DNA of 16,232 nt from Candidatus Magasanikbacteria bacterium RIFCSPHIGHO2_02_FULL_50_9b (GCA_001782975.1 MFQD01000033.1:19197-35428); one strand, 5' to 3'; positions 1 to 6,883 are shown, counted from the stretch's first letter. Numbers and translations are program-made. Notes: generated by a model not told the origin, from the sequence alone.

Positions 1-186
1 ATCATAATGCCAGCCCGTGCAGTGCACAATTTTTCATCCGTTGGTCAGCGGGGCGCATCTGTTCCCGAAGGCCTTACCGTAAATGATATTTTATCCGGCA
101 CAGTTCCGGGTACGGTTTTTCTTTCTTTTCATATTGGTTTTGTCAATATTGATTCTCCTGATGCGTTAATGTATGTGTCACCGTAG
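1..186 (+). CDS. 3' end of an unidentified protein (partial at left edge)
   Basis: Frame 1 is open from the first base of the window to a TAG at 184-186, giving 61 residues that end in ...DSPDALMYVSP. An ATG at position 7 could be a start, but no ribosome-binding site can be judged so near the edge, so it is more safely read as the C-terminal part of a longer gene. The residue mix (hydrophobic segment near VFLSFHIGFVNI, few rare residues) is compatible with a real protein. The stop lies only 3 nt from the stop of the convergent permease gene, which is typical of compact genomes. I recognise no family. It could also be a chance open frame, as it is short. Confidence 0.45.
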   Translation: MIMPARAVHNFSSVGQRGASVPEGLTVNDILSGTVPGTVFLSFHIGFVNIDSPDALMYVSP

Positions 187-189
187 CTG

Positions 190-1599
190 TTATTTTTTTC
201 GGCTTACGTAAAACACGACAACACCGATGAGAATGATGAGACAACTGGTAACGCCGAGCCATGCGCGCCAGCCGTCAACAGAAATTCCGTCAACCCACGG
301 TTTCGCAAAGACGTAGTAAATTGCGAGCGCATTGAACACAACGCCAACCGCACAGGTAAGCCACAAGCCAACTCGTCCGCCGGGAATTTTCCACACAGTA
401 GCGGCGCGTTCTGCATACAATGATTGCAAGGATTTTCGTGCTCGCAGCAAGCCAAGATAGATATAGAATAACGATGCGCACCATACCGCAACTAATCCCG
501 CAAGATACAAATTAAATGTAACAGCGGACGTGGTTTGCGTTGCAAATACAAGAATAACCATGGTTGCAACTGCTGCCTGTACCAATAGTGCAGGCCATGG
601 CGATTTATTTTTTTCCGACACAGTTCCCATGACGCTCGGCGCGCGTTTTTCGATTCCACCAATAAATAACAAGCGTGAGTATGCGTTCATTGTTGATGTT
701 GCTTGGGCAAACACAGCAAAGCAAATTCCAATAGAAACAATTGTGCCAGCGATTGGCGACAGTGTAGTCACGGCACGGGCAAGCCCCGTTGTTGCATCAA
801 CGGCTGATGCGTCAGTGGTGAGCAAGATCCCAATAATGCCAATGATATATCCGACGAGTAGCGTAGCTGTTCCCCATAGGAACATGGTTCGTGCAGTTTT
901 TTTGTGTTCAGAAAATTCCGCGCCCATGTTGAACGGCACTTCTGCACCAAGTAGCCACAACACGGCCGCAGAAAAAAGCGCGCCATGTTTTGAGAGATCA
1001 AATGAATAAATGTCAGAAGTAATTGGCGTTGCAGCGCCGCCAACATGCATGAGTCCAGCAATGAGAGCGGTGACAGCCGTTCCCATTGCAACAAAGAACA
1101 TGATATTTACAACGGTCAGCGAAATACGGAGGCGAAGTGTACAAACTCCAAACAGTACCCACACAAAAACAATTTGTGCGGCAACTTGAGCGAATAAACT
1201 CCACTCCTGACCAAGTGCATATTGTAGGTGTGCAATGATGACGGAGGCATCAAGCGGTACGAGCAAGAAGATCGGCACCCACGATAACCATCCTGCAATG
1301 AAGCCATGGATTGCACCAAATGTTTTATGAGTCCAAACATAAATGCCGCCTTCGCTCGGGAAAAGTGTTCCAAGTTCAAATGCGCCGAGCATACAAGGGA
1401 TCAGAAACGTGATTGTGGCAAGCAGCAGCATCGGAATACCCGCCCATCCATGCGACGTCATTTGCGCCGCACCATAGGATCCAAAAATAATGGCAAAATA
1501 AATGGTCACCAAATCAAAGCGCTTGAGAATGCGTGGCAAGATTTTTGGTGGCTCACTTTCGGCAAGCATTACGTCTGTTTGTTGTAGTGGTAGGTCCAT
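190..1599 (-). CDS. APC-superfamily amino acid/polyamine permease
   Basis: A 469-residue integral membrane protein with about twelve hydrophobic segments, the usual length for the amino acid-polyamine-organocation superfamily. The family signature is clear near residues 80-90, FPSEGGIYVW, which follows TM2 and matches the P-x-x-G-G-x-Y-x-W motif of APC antiporters such as GadC, PotE and YjeM-like proteins. TM1 contains the unwound-helix type stretch IIFGSYGAAQ (37-46), where APC proteins bind the substrate backbone. Transport of an amino acid or amine, by exchange or proton coupling, is inferred from the family; substrate cannot be read. ATG at 1599 is used; Met11 is an alternative. No Shine-Dalgarno is visible and the predicted transcript start is about 15 nt upstream. 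It diverges from a winged-helix gene and may be its target. Confidence 0.88.
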   Translation of the reverse strand: MDLPLQQTDVMLAESEPPKILPRILKRFDLVTIYFAIIFGSYGAAQMTSHGWAGIPMLLLATITFLIPCMLGAFELGTLFPSEGGIYVWTHKTFGAIHGFIAGWLSWVPIFLLVPLDASVIIAHLQYALGQEWSLFAQVAAQIVFVWVLFGVCTLRLRISLTVVNIMFFVAMGTAVTALIAGLMHVGGAATPITSDIYSFDLSKHGALFSAAVLWLLGAEVPFNMGAEFSEHKKTARTMFLWGTATLLVGYIIGIIGILLTTDASAVDATTGLARAVTTLSPIAGTIVSIGICFAVFAQATSTMNAYSRLLFIGGIEKRAPSVMGTVSEKNKSPWPALLVQAAVATMVILVFATQTTSAVTFNLYLAGLVAVWCASLFYIYLGLLRARKSLQSLYAERAATVWKIPGGRVGLWLTCAVGVVFNALAIYYVFAKPWVDGISVDGWRAWLGVTSCLIILIGVVVFYVSRKK

Positions 1600-1620
1600 A
1601 GTGGACGAAGATTTTGTGCC

Positions 1621-1648
1621 ACTATATAGAATTTGACAAAATATTCAA
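1621..1648 (-). promoter_or_regulatory. Promoter of the APC permease gene
   Basis: On the minus strand TTGAAT (1648-1643) and TATAGT (1626-1621) are separated by 16 nt. Transcription would begin near 1614, giving a leader of about 15 nt. The -35 region lies inside the spacer of the opposing promoter at 1633-1662, so the two polymerases would compete. Confidence 0.55.
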
Positions 1649-1662
1649 TTTTTTGATATATT
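1633..1662 (+). promoter_or_regulatory. Promoter of the winged-helix gene
   Basis: TTGACA (1633-1638) and TATATT (1657-1662) with an 18-nt spacer form a near-consensus sigma-70 type promoter. The predicted start of transcription is near 1669, about 25 nt before the ATG at 1694. The region overlaps the divergent permease promoter. Confidence 0.65.
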
Positions 1663-1666
1663 AAGC

Positions 1667-1686
1667 ACCATTATTAAACTAATGGT
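1667..1686. repeat. Inverted repeat at the transcription start of the winged-helix gene
   Basis: ACCATTA (1667-1673) and TAATGGT (1680-1686) are perfect 7-nt inverted arms with a 6-nt centre. It sits at the predicted transcription start and fits an operator bound by a dimeric winged-helix protein, possibly autoregulation. It could also be a weak leader hairpin. Confidence 0.4.
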
Positions 1687-1693
1687 TTAAATT

Positions 1694-2560
1694 ATGCTCA
1701 CCTTTCCAACCCAAGGACTCGGTGAATCAATTGTTCGTGAGCTCAAACAAGGGCAACTTGAGAATGGTGAATTAATTAATCGATTACAGCAAAAAAATCC
1801 ACGACTTACGTTGCAGGGTATCTATAAAGCGCTTCGTGCGTTACGCGCCAGCGGTATTGTGTTTATGGAGCGTAAACAAACCATGCTCAATATTCGATGG
1901 TTGCAAGAACTGGATTCGTTTACTTCGTTGGCAGAGCACGCATACCGAGATCCACGGGCTGGATCCGGACATTTTTTGCAGCTGCAAGATGGTGACCGAA
2001 TCACATATTCATTTAAGAATGCGGTACAAGTCGATGCTTTTTGGAATCATGTGTTATATATTTTGTTTGAAGCGCTTCCATCACTCGATCGGTGGTATGC
2101 GTACGCGTCGCATTGTTGGTGGTTGCTCGGAAGACGTGAAGAAGAATTGGTATTGCGCGATTTTATGACATCGCGTGGAATTAAATATTTGTTTACCGTC
2201 GGTCATCACACCCCGCTTGATCGTGCGATTGCAAAAGATTTTGATAATACCATGTCGCAATACCACATGCGCGATGAGCCGCTGTTTCGCGGACGGGCAA
2301 ATTTTTTAGGAATTGTATTAAATGTGATTGGCGATTTTGTGATTGAAGCACAGTATGATAAACGCACCACAGAGCGACTCGAAAAATTTTATGCCGAACA
2401 TTCAAACGCAGATACAGAAACAATTGCCGCACTTGAACAACTGGTAGCGCTGCCTGCAAAAATTAAATTTTCAATTACACGGAGCCGCGTAAAAGCTGAA
2501 AAAATTACACGTAGTTTCACAAAAAATTTTCATGTTAAATCGGGTAGTGGGTATCGATAA
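1694..2560 (+). CDS. Winged-helix DNA-binding domain protein, putative regulator
   Basis: A 288-residue protein. The N-terminal ~70 residues (GLGESIVRELKQGQ... ending IVFMERKQTMLNI) have the pattern of a winged helix: three helices with SLQ-like recognition helix LTLQGIYKALRALRASGIV and a short beta wing. Residues 75-288 contain no motif I can name; they are soluble, with several Trp and His residues (SHCWWLLGRR near 140) and a basic C-terminus. Gene position, divergent from the permease with overlapping promoters, suggests regulation of that transporter, but this is inference. No Shine-Dalgarno precedes the ATG. The C-terminal part may bind a ligand or be an enzyme-like domain; I cannot decide. 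Confidence 0.6.
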   Translation: MLTFPTQGLGESIVRELKQGQLENGELINRLQQKNPRLTLQGIYKALRALRASGIVFMERKQTMLNIRWLQELDSFTSLAEHAYRDPRAGSGHFLQLQDGDRITYSFKNAVQVDAFWNHVLYILFEALPSLDRWYAYASHCWWLLGRREEELVLRDFMTSRGIKYLFTVGHHTPLDRAIAKDFDNTMSQYHMRDEPLFRGRANFLGIVLNVIGDFVIEAQYDKRTTERLEKFYAEHSNADTETIAALEQLVALPAKIKFSITRSRVKAEKITRSFTKNFHVKSGSGYR

Positions 2561-2573
2561 AGTGCTGCGGCGA

Positions 2574-2627
2574 GCAAAAAAAATTCGCACCGCACCAAAC
2601 CGTTGTTCAACGATTCGGTGCGGTGCG
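2574..2627 (-). terminator. Rho-independent terminator, minus strand
   Basis: CGCACCGCACC (2586-2596) and GGTGCGGTGCG (2617-2627) form an 11-bp perfect stem with a 20-nt loop. On the minus strand the stem is followed by AATTTTTTTT (2585-2576), a canonical terminator for the short gene ending at 2635. On the plus strand the following sequence lacks a T run, so it is a weaker stop for the 1694-2560 gene. Confidence 0.85.
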
Positions 2628-2634
2628 TTATGTT

Positions 2635-2889
2635 TCACGGCGTGATCACCCACGTCGTCTGGATGATGTAGTCATCCTGCGCGCGGCCAAGTTTTTCAGC
2701 GGCAAGGCGCGCGCTTTTCACCACGTTGTCACCGAGGAACGCGAGATTACCCGTGGTCATTGTTACGATACCGATCTTGATTTTTTCCGGCTGCGATGTT
2801 TTTTGCGCGCCGCGTTGGATAAAAAAAATTCCTCCAATCACGATCGCCGCAACAATCACTGCAGCAACAATTTTTGTTTGTTTTTCCAT
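2635..2889 (-). pseudogene. Truncated ABC-type solute-binding protein (N-terminal remnant)
   Basis: Eighty-four residues. Residues 8-27 form one hydrophobic segment (VAAVIVAAIVIGGIFF) acting as signal anchor. Residues 36-66 (KIKIGIVTMTTGNLAFLGDNVVKSARLAAEKL) match the start of the periplasmic-binding fold of LivJ-type branched-chain amino acid receptors, whose first strand and helix usually read IKIG...PLTG..A..G......A..LA...  . A full receptor has about 350-400 residues; this one ends after 84 with an unrelated-looking tail, and the strong terminator follows at once. No continuation is seen in any frame because the adjacent DNA is the terminator and another gene. I therefore read it as a decayed fragment, though a small anchored protein cannot be excluded. 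No clear Shine-Dalgarno. Confidence 0.55.
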
Positions 2890-2950
2890 AGGTTATGTTA
2901 GTTGATTTATTGTTTCGACCTTTTCGAGCCACCAGTTTTGCGTTGATGAC

Positions 2951-3013
2951 TCGGAAAAGTTTCCCATCTGTCACACGAGCGCGAGTAGCATGCGCTCAAG
3001 CGTGACAGATGGG
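2951..3013 (-). terminator. Large hairpin after the small gene at 3032-3286
   Basis: CCCATCTGTCAC (2963-2974) pairs perfectly with GTGACAGATGGG (3002-3013), and an inner stem GAGCGC/GCGCTC (2977-2982, 2992-2997) closes a 9-nt loop. On the minus strand the hairpin is followed by AAACTTTTCC, a short interrupted T run. It most likely ends the transcript of the 3032-3286 gene, or protects its 3' end. Confidence 0.6.
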
Positions 3014-3031
3014 GAGAAGGGTTACCCACCG

Positions 3032-3286
3032 CTACCATGGATAAAACCCAGAGGGAGGAGTGAGGCTGAGAAGGCGGATCTGTGCGGCCAGATCCATCTT
3101 CCCTGGCTCGTCTTTCAGCCGCATGTAGAAGTTAAGATGACCCCACTTTGAGCGAAAACCGTGTTGATGCAGCCACTGTTTCGCTAAATTCTCACTTTCG
3201 AAGGGACCGAAGGCCAGTTCGGCTCCGCCCTCGACGGCGTGCCGCTTATTGTCGTCGTAGCTATAGATGAGAATTTCAACAACCAT
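3032..3286 (-). CDS. Small GC-rich hypothetical protein, 84 residues
   Basis: I do not recognise a family. The product begins MVVEILIYSYDDNKRHAVEGG and ends TPPSGFYPW; it has no signal peptide or membrane segment and is rich in aromatic and charged residues, so a small soluble protein is likely. Evidence for a real gene: a consensus promoter (3386-3414), a ~93-nt leader, an AAGGGGA Shine-Dalgarno 5 nt before ATG at 3286, and a stable hairpin after the stop. Codons are visibly richer in G and C than in the flanking regulator genes. The divergent neighbour is the tandem Lrp-like gene, which may share control. It belongs to the class of small units with structured leaders seen several times in this window. 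Confidence 0.6.
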   Translation of the reverse strand: MVVEILIYSYDDNKRHAVEGGAELAFGPFESENLAKQWLHQHGFRSKWGHLNFYMRLKDEPGKMDLAAQIRLLSLTPPSGFYPW

Positions 3287-3308
3287 GACATCCCCTTGTT
3301 ATTTCAGG

Positions 3309-3365
3309 CATTGCTGCCTAGTTTTGAATGATCGTTCGTCCCGTCTTCTACCCAGAACCGTCTGG
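3309..3365 (-). promoter_or_regulatory. Two leader hairpins upstream of the small gene
   Basis: In the untranslated leader on the minus strand, CCCAGA-CGGT-TCTGGG (3352-3367 region) forms a 6-bp hairpin with a tetraloop. Closer to the gene, AGGCA-GCAA-TGCCT (3306-3319 region) forms a 5-bp stem closed by a GCAA loop of the GNRA type. They may stabilise the mRNA or regulate its translation; no known riboswitch class is recognised. Confidence 0.4.
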
Positions 3366-3385
3366 GTTTCAGATCGTGACGGAAT

Positions 3386-3414
3386 ACTATACATCATTTT
3401 GGCGAAAATGTCAA
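3386..3414 (-). promoter_or_regulatory. Promoter of the small gene at 3032-3286
   Basis: On the minus strand TTGACA (3414-3409) and TATAGT (3391-3386) are separated by exactly 17 nt. Transcription would start near 3379, leaving a leader of about 93 nt before the ATG at 3286. Confidence 0.75.
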
Positions 3415-3442
3415 TAAGATTAGCCAAAAAGTTTAATAAAAA

Positions 3443-3471
3443 TTGACAAATTAATAAAAATATGATAAGAT
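3443..3471 (+). promoter_or_regulatory. Promoter of the tandem Lrp-like gene
   Basis: TTGACA (3443-3448) and TAAGAT (3466-3471) with a 17-nt spacer. The predicted start near 3478 is only about 7 nt before the ATG at 3485, so the mRNA would be almost leaderless. The -35 elements of this and the divergent promoter are 28 nt apart, leaving space for one shared regulator site. Confidence 0.7.
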
Positions 3472-3484
3472 TTAAAAAATAAAT

Positions 3485-4468
3485 ATGACCGAATTTGATA
3501 AAAAACTCTTGTTTGAGCTTGATAAGGATGGTCGAAAAAGCTATACAGAGATCGCCAAAACACTTGAAACTAGCCCACAGGTGGTGAAATATCATCTGGA
3601 AAAGCTACAGGATGAAGGCATTATTAAGCATTTTTGGGCGTTTATTGATTATGACAAAGCCGGCTACCACGTATTTTGGGGGTATTGGCTCAAGTTCGCG
3701 GGGCTCACAAAGGAAGCCGAGGCGGCAATGTATGAAGATTTTCGCGCCAATAAAAACATTCCAATTGTGATGCGCTCTGATGGCTACGCGGATGTCATGC
3801 TCGGCATCATTGGGCGCGATGTGTTTGAGCACAACGCCGTCCTACAAAACGTGTTTGCAAAATACGGTCAGTACATCGCACATAGTGATTTGGTTGTTGG
3901 ATTGAGTTTTCATAAATTTCCGCGCACATATTTAATCGGTGGTGAAAATGTATCAGGTGAACAAAAAATGTCAGGCGGCGCGCCAGGCGAAATTAAACTT
4001 TCGCAGCTCGATCGAAAAATTTTGTCATGTTTGCAAATTGATGGCCGCATGGAATTCACCCGCATCGCAAAAAAGTGTGGGGTGACTGCGGGCTTGGTGC
4101 AAAAACATTATGTGCGTCTGGTGCGCGAGGGTGTCATCAGCAAAATTACGTACACCGTGGATCATGAAAAAATGGGAATTGTTTTGTACCGCGTGTTATT
4201 TAAAATTGTGCAATTTAATTCTGCGCGCGCGGAGCAACTGTTTGCATATTTTGCCACGCATCCGAACATTATTAATTACGTGCGCTGCATTGGCGAATGG
4301 CAACTCATGGTTGATATTGAAATTGAGAATCGCGCGCGACTGCGCGAATTACTCCGCACACTCAAACATGAATTTAAAGATCTAATTTTTCAGATCGAAG
4401 TGAATGAGGTGTATAAAATTGATAAATTTACGCAGATGGCAGTGGAGTATCCGGAGTTGGGCGAATAA
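3485..4468 (+). CDS. Tandem Lrp/AsnC-family transcriptional regulator
   Basis: A 327-residue protein made of two Lrp/AsnC units in a row, against about 150 residues for a normal Lrp. Unit 1: winged helix at 1-60 (DKKLLFELDKDGRKSYTEIAKTL ... VVKYHLEKLQDEGII) plus an alpha/beta domain to ~150. Unit 2: winged helix at ~172-232 (LDRKILSCLQIDGRMEFTRIAKKCGV ... VQKHYVRLVREGVI) followed by a second alpha/beta domain to ~315. The D-x-K-I/L-L-x-L start and the E-GII/GVI end of each HTH are characteristic. Lrp proteins sense amino acids through the C-terminal domain and work as dimers; this chain would be a covalent pseudo-dimer. Target unknown; autoregulation and control of the divergent small gene are plausible. 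No Shine-Dalgarno; transcript nearly leaderless. Confidence 0.85.
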   Translation: MTEFDKKLLFELDKDGRKSYTEIAKTLETSPQVVKYHLEKLQDEGIIKHFWAFIDYDKAGYHVFWGYWLKFAGLTKEAEAAMYEDFRANKNIPIVMRSDGYADVMLGIIGRDVFEHNAVLQNVFAKYGQYIAHSDLVVGLSFHKFPRTYLIGGENVSGEQKMSGGAPGEIKLSQLDRKILSCLQIDGRMEFTRIAKKCGVTAGLVQKHYVRLVREGVISKITYTVDHEKMGIVLYRVLFKIVQFNSARAEQLFAYFATHPNIINYVRCIGEWQLMVDIEIENRARLRELLRTLKHEFKDLIFQIEVNEVYKIDKFTQMAVEYPELGE

Positions 4469-4496
4469 AAATCCGCCGGCTCATCACGTTGGGGGG

Positions 4497-4531
4497 AATG
4501 ATATACTGAATTTATCCACCAACTATCCACC
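4497..4531 (+). promoter_or_regulatory. Extended -10 promoter and direct-repeat operator of the toxin-antitoxin operon
   Basis: TGATATACT (4499-4507) is an extended -10 element without a -35 match; transcription would start near 4514. The octamer TATCCACC occurs at 4513-4520 and again at 4524-4531, an 11-nt period that places both copies on one DNA face. Its position at the start site fits an operator bound by the antitoxin, as in autoregulated type II systems; this is inference. Confidence 0.5.
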
Positions 4532-4551
4532 GTTGACACTACATATCATCT

Positions 4552-4731
4552 ATGGGAAAATCAAAACATATGAATAAACTCAAGGTAGGGACAATGAAAG
4601 TAACGGTCAATGGATTAACGTCGGCACGCGAGCGCGCAATATTAAAGGCTTCTCAAGAAGCGGCGGAAGGAAAAAATATTATTGGACCATTTACCCCCGA
4701 AGAGGCGATTAAGTTTTTAAGAAAACTGTAG
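4552..4731 (+). CDS. Putative antitoxin of a RelE-type toxin
   Basis: A 59-residue basic protein (MGKSKHMNKLKVGT...EEAIKFLRKL) lying 17 nt upstream of a RelE-like toxin, in the usual antitoxin-first order. The C-terminal helix PEEAIKFLRKL resembles the amphipathic helix by which antitoxins wrap around RelE toxins. The N-terminal half is too short for a canonical RHH or HTH domain that I can name, so DNA binding is not established. ATG 4552 is chosen because it gives the longest frame; Met7 and Met15 (MKVTVNGLTSARER) are alternatives, and no Shine-Dalgarno discriminates between them. Function is inferred from position and length. Confidence 0.6.
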   Translation: MGKSKHMNKLKVGTMKVTVNGLTSARERAILKASQEAAEGKNIIGPFTPEEAIKFLRKL

Positions 4732-4748
4732 AATTACTTAAGGGGGGT

Positions 4749-5009
4749 ATGCACATATTTTTTCATCGCGTCTATCTCAAGCGTTTTCATAGGTTGAGTC
4801 CATTTATTAAACGATTAACAGAACGCACCATTCAGATTTTTAAAGAAAATCCATTTGATCCGCGTTTACATAATCATGTGCTGCACGGATCAATGAATGG
4901 GAGACGAGCAATTTCGGTTACACATGAAGTGCGAATAATTTTTGAAGAAAAAGATTCGCATACCATCATTTTGTTTCTCGATATTGGTAGACACGATCAG
5001 GTGTATTAA
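4749..5009 (+). CDS. RelE/YafQ-family mRNA interferase toxin
   Basis: Eighty-six residues, the normal size of RelE/StbE toxins. The pattern is typical: basic N-terminal strand and helices (HRVYLKRFHRLSPFIKRL), the segment NPFDPRLHNHVLHGSMNGRRAISVTHEVRIIF with the conserved L..H.L.G...G...S....R motif, and the C-terminal DIGRHDQVY, which matches the G-x-H-D-x-V-Y ending of the family. These toxins cleave mRNA in the ribosomal A site; the basic residues and the terminal His/Tyr are the likely catalytic set. A strong Shine-Dalgarno, AAGGGGGG, lies directly before ATG 4749, so the toxin is coupled to the antitoxin gene. No terminator is visible before the convergent gene at 5029. Confidence 0.85.
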   Translation: MHIFFHRVYLKRFHRLSPFIKRLTERTIQIFKENPFDPRLHNHVLHGSMNGRRAISVTHEVRIIFEEKDSHTIILFLDIGRHDQVY

Positions 5010-5028
5010 AAAATTATTGTTACCAACA

Positions 5029-5895
5029 TCACAATATCCTCCAAAAACTCCCCGGCCACCACACGCGGCGCACACCAAAATGCGTTTTAAATATTGAGTA
5101 TCCAACACCAGATTCCGTTCGCGAAAGCAGCGATCCGTTCGTCGAATGTCCGAAATTGAGCGTCAAAAAGTTTCGGGCAATGGTGCGCTCAAACCACCAC
5201 GCAACGAGTCCGGTCATCACTTGCATTTTTTCAGTACCTCGCCGAAAAAATCCGGTGAGGTAATAACTTTGTCGCGCCTCCGCACAGTTGCCTGCAACAA
5301 AACAGCCGAGCACCTCATTCGTTGCCGCGCGCACCGCAACCAAAATTTCAATGGTTTCCGGTTGCACCACGAGGTGTTGTCGAACGCAATTCAAAAAAAC
5401 TGGATGCAGGCGAGCAGGCACTTGTGACTCTCCAATATTGTTTTCCAAATCTGCAAGAGTGCCGAGCCGAAGCGCAATCGTGGAATTTTTTTTGAACACG
5501 ACCAGATGCCGTCGCGCCTGCGCGCTCCACGAACGCGCAAAATTTTCGCGATCAATTTCAGACAAGAAAACAATTGCCTCGCAGTGCTGCATCCCGAAGC
5601 GTCGCCACCCACGTCGGTCACGCGGTTGTGGCCAGACCGACGGACACCATTCGTGTATGGTAAATAGAGAATCAGACGTCGCAACGGACGGCGCACCACT
5701 CCCAGTCGTAAACGTGCGTCGCCAACAGATCAATCGATTTTTGAGCACCGTGACCGTATATCCGGTTTCAAAATATTCAATAGGCGCCACCCCCGCGGTG
5801 ACGCGCGCCATCCAACGCGTTGCAAAAATCCAGTGATGCGCTGTTGGTGCAAACGGGCACACATCGCGCACGCGCGTGAGTCGTGTAACATCCAT
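5029..5895 (-). CDS. FemAB/GNAT-like acyltransferase, paralogue 2
   Basis: A 288-residue protein beginning MDVTRLTRVRDVCPF. The open frame extends further upstream, but ATG 5895 is chosen because its paralogue starts MDLKRLRMVRDVCPL and because this start lies 1 nt after that gene's stop. Shared blocks are WSAQARRHLVVFKKN (near 115), the core LVAWWFERTIARNFLTLNFG, and GVGYSIFKTHFG near the C-terminus. The pattern W..AR..L..F.., followed by a helix ending in .FER.IA and ..FG..., resembles the GNAT fold of FemABX and CelD/BioF2-like acyltransferases, which attach amino acids or acyl groups to envelope precursors. The exact reaction is unknown. The protein lacks the ~15-residue C-terminal extension present in paralogue 1. 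Confidence 0.6.
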   Translation of the reverse strand: MDVTRLTRVRDVCPFAPTAHHWIFATRWMARVTAGVAPIEYFETGYTVTVLKNRLICWRRTFTTGSGAPSVATSDSLFTIHEWCPSVWPQPRDRRGWRRFGMQHCEAIVFLSEIDRENFARSWSAQARRHLVVFKKNSTIALRLGTLADLENNIGESQVPARLHPVFLNCVRQHLVVQPETIEILVAVRAATNEVLGCFVAGNCAEARQSYYLTGFFRRGTEKMQVMTGLVAWWFERTIARNFLTLNFGHSTNGSLLSRTESGVGYSIFKTHFGVRRVWWPGSFWRIL

Positions 5896-5896
5896 A

Positions 5897-6799
5897 TTAA
5901 TACACCTCAATTCCTTCGAGCTCCGCAGTTTCTTGCAATCCAAATAAACGAACGCGAATTTTCCACAAGGTTTGTGGCCGCCACACACGATGAATGCCAA
6001 AATGAGTTTTAAAATTTGAGTAGCCGACTGATGGATCAACCGAAATAGCACGCGGTCCGCACATGTCACCAAAATTAACGCTCGCGAGGCCGCGGGCGAT
6101 TGATCGTTCAAACCACCAATTAACAAGGCCGGTGATCGCATGCACGCGCGCGCCAGCTGCGGTGTAGCAACCGCCGACATAATAACTTTGCGCAACTTCC
6201 GCGCAATATGCCGCGATAAAAAATCCAAGCGCTTCGCCCCCCGCATCTGCAGCGACCAGCACCTCAAGATCTTCTGGATGCTCCGCGCGCACCGTTGTTG
6301 CTTGGTCGATTGTGTGATGCAACACAGCTTCAGGCAAATAGGATCGTGCGCTGCTCGACACAAATTCTTCGAGTGTGCCAAGGCGTAGTTGTGCGCCCGA
6401 GCGCTGAAAAATTTTTAACTGCCGGCGCGCTTGCGCACTCCAGTCGCGGGTGAAATCAACGTCGGTTTTTAAAAAAGCAACGCCTTGTTTTTGAGAAAAT
6501 CCAAAGCCGCGCCAATTATCGTGCGGCACACGCGGCACCACGTCCGGCATCCACTCGTGTATATAGATGAAAGAAGGTGGATCAAACGGCGGCGGTTCAT
6601 CTGCAGTGCGGGTAAAACTGCGGTGCCAGGTGAGCAATCGATTTGAAAACAATGCTACGGTGTGGCCGTGCGCAAATGCCGCCACGGAACGATGTCGCGC
6701 CGCAACAGGCACGATCCAGCGGCTTGCCGTGATTGACGCATGGTGCGGATGCAGCAACGGACAGACGTCCCGAACCATGCGTAGTCGCTTCAAATCCAT
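5897..6799 (-). CDS. FemAB/GNAT-like acyltransferase, paralogue 1
   Basis: A 300-residue protein, first gene of a two-gene minus-strand unit whose second member is its paralogue. Visible blocks: MVRDVCPL at 8-15, YIHEWMPDVVPR at 79-90, RDWSAQARRQLKIFQRSG at 118-135, then a GNAT-type half with GFFIAAYCAEVAQSYYVGG (192-210), TGLVNWWFERSIARGLASVNFG (223-244) and SVGYSNFKTHFGIHRVWRP (257-275). The last block is like the closing FK..FG of FemAB proteins. Transfer of an amino acid or acyl group to a cell-envelope or secondary metabolite precursor is inferred from the fold only. No signal peptide or membrane segment, so it is cytoplasmic. ATG 6799 follows a TATACT box (6824-6819); no Shine-Dalgarno. 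Confidence 0.62.
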   Translation of the reverse strand: MDLKRLRMVRDVCPLLHPHHASITASRWIVPVAARHRSVAAFAHGHTVALFSNRLLTWHRSFTRTADEPPPFDPPSFIYIHEWMPDVVPRVPHDNWRGFGFSQKQGVAFLKTDVDFTRDWSAQARRQLKIFQRSGAQLRLGTLEEFVSSSARSYLPEAVLHHTIDQATTVRAEHPEDLEVLVAADAGGEALGFFIAAYCAEVAQSYYVGGCYTAAGARVHAITGLVNWWFERSIARGLASVNFGDMCGPRAISVDPSVGYSNFKTHFGIHRVWRPQTLWKIRVRLFGLQETAELEGIEVY

Positions 6800-6838
6800 A
6801 GTAATAAAATGCGTCAGTAGTATATCCCAACCGCGCTA

Positions 6839-6867
6839 TTGACAGCAAAAATGCGTTCTGTTACCAT
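6839..6867 (+). promoter_or_regulatory. Promoter of the rpsF-ssb-rpsR operon
   Basis: TTGACA (6839-6844), a 17-nt spacer and TACCAT (6862-6867). The predicted start near 6874 is about 10 nt before the rpsF ATG. This explains why an upstream TTG at 6839 should not be taken as the rpsF start: it is the -35 box. Confidence 0.6.
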
Positions 6868-6883
6868 TGTGCCACGAGAAACT

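Noticed and set aside
530..1009. 159-codon plus-strand open frame
   Set aside because: Antisense of the clearly recognisable APC permease.
4533..4538. TTGACA as -35 of the toxin-antitoxin operon
   Set aside because: No -10 box at proper spacing; the extended -10 at 4499-4507 is better.
5288..5836. 182-codon plus-strand open frame
   Set aside because: Antisense to the FemAB-like gene, Arg/Ser/Thr-rich with no domain pattern.
5896..6381. N-terminal extension of the 5029-5895 gene to 450 residues
   Set aside because: It lies inside the paralogue's coding region in another frame, and the paralogue alignment fixes the start at 5895.
6839..6883. TTG and ATG starts upstream of rpsF
   Set aside because: TTG 6839 is part of the -35 box and bS6 proteins start at MR.YE, here 6884.
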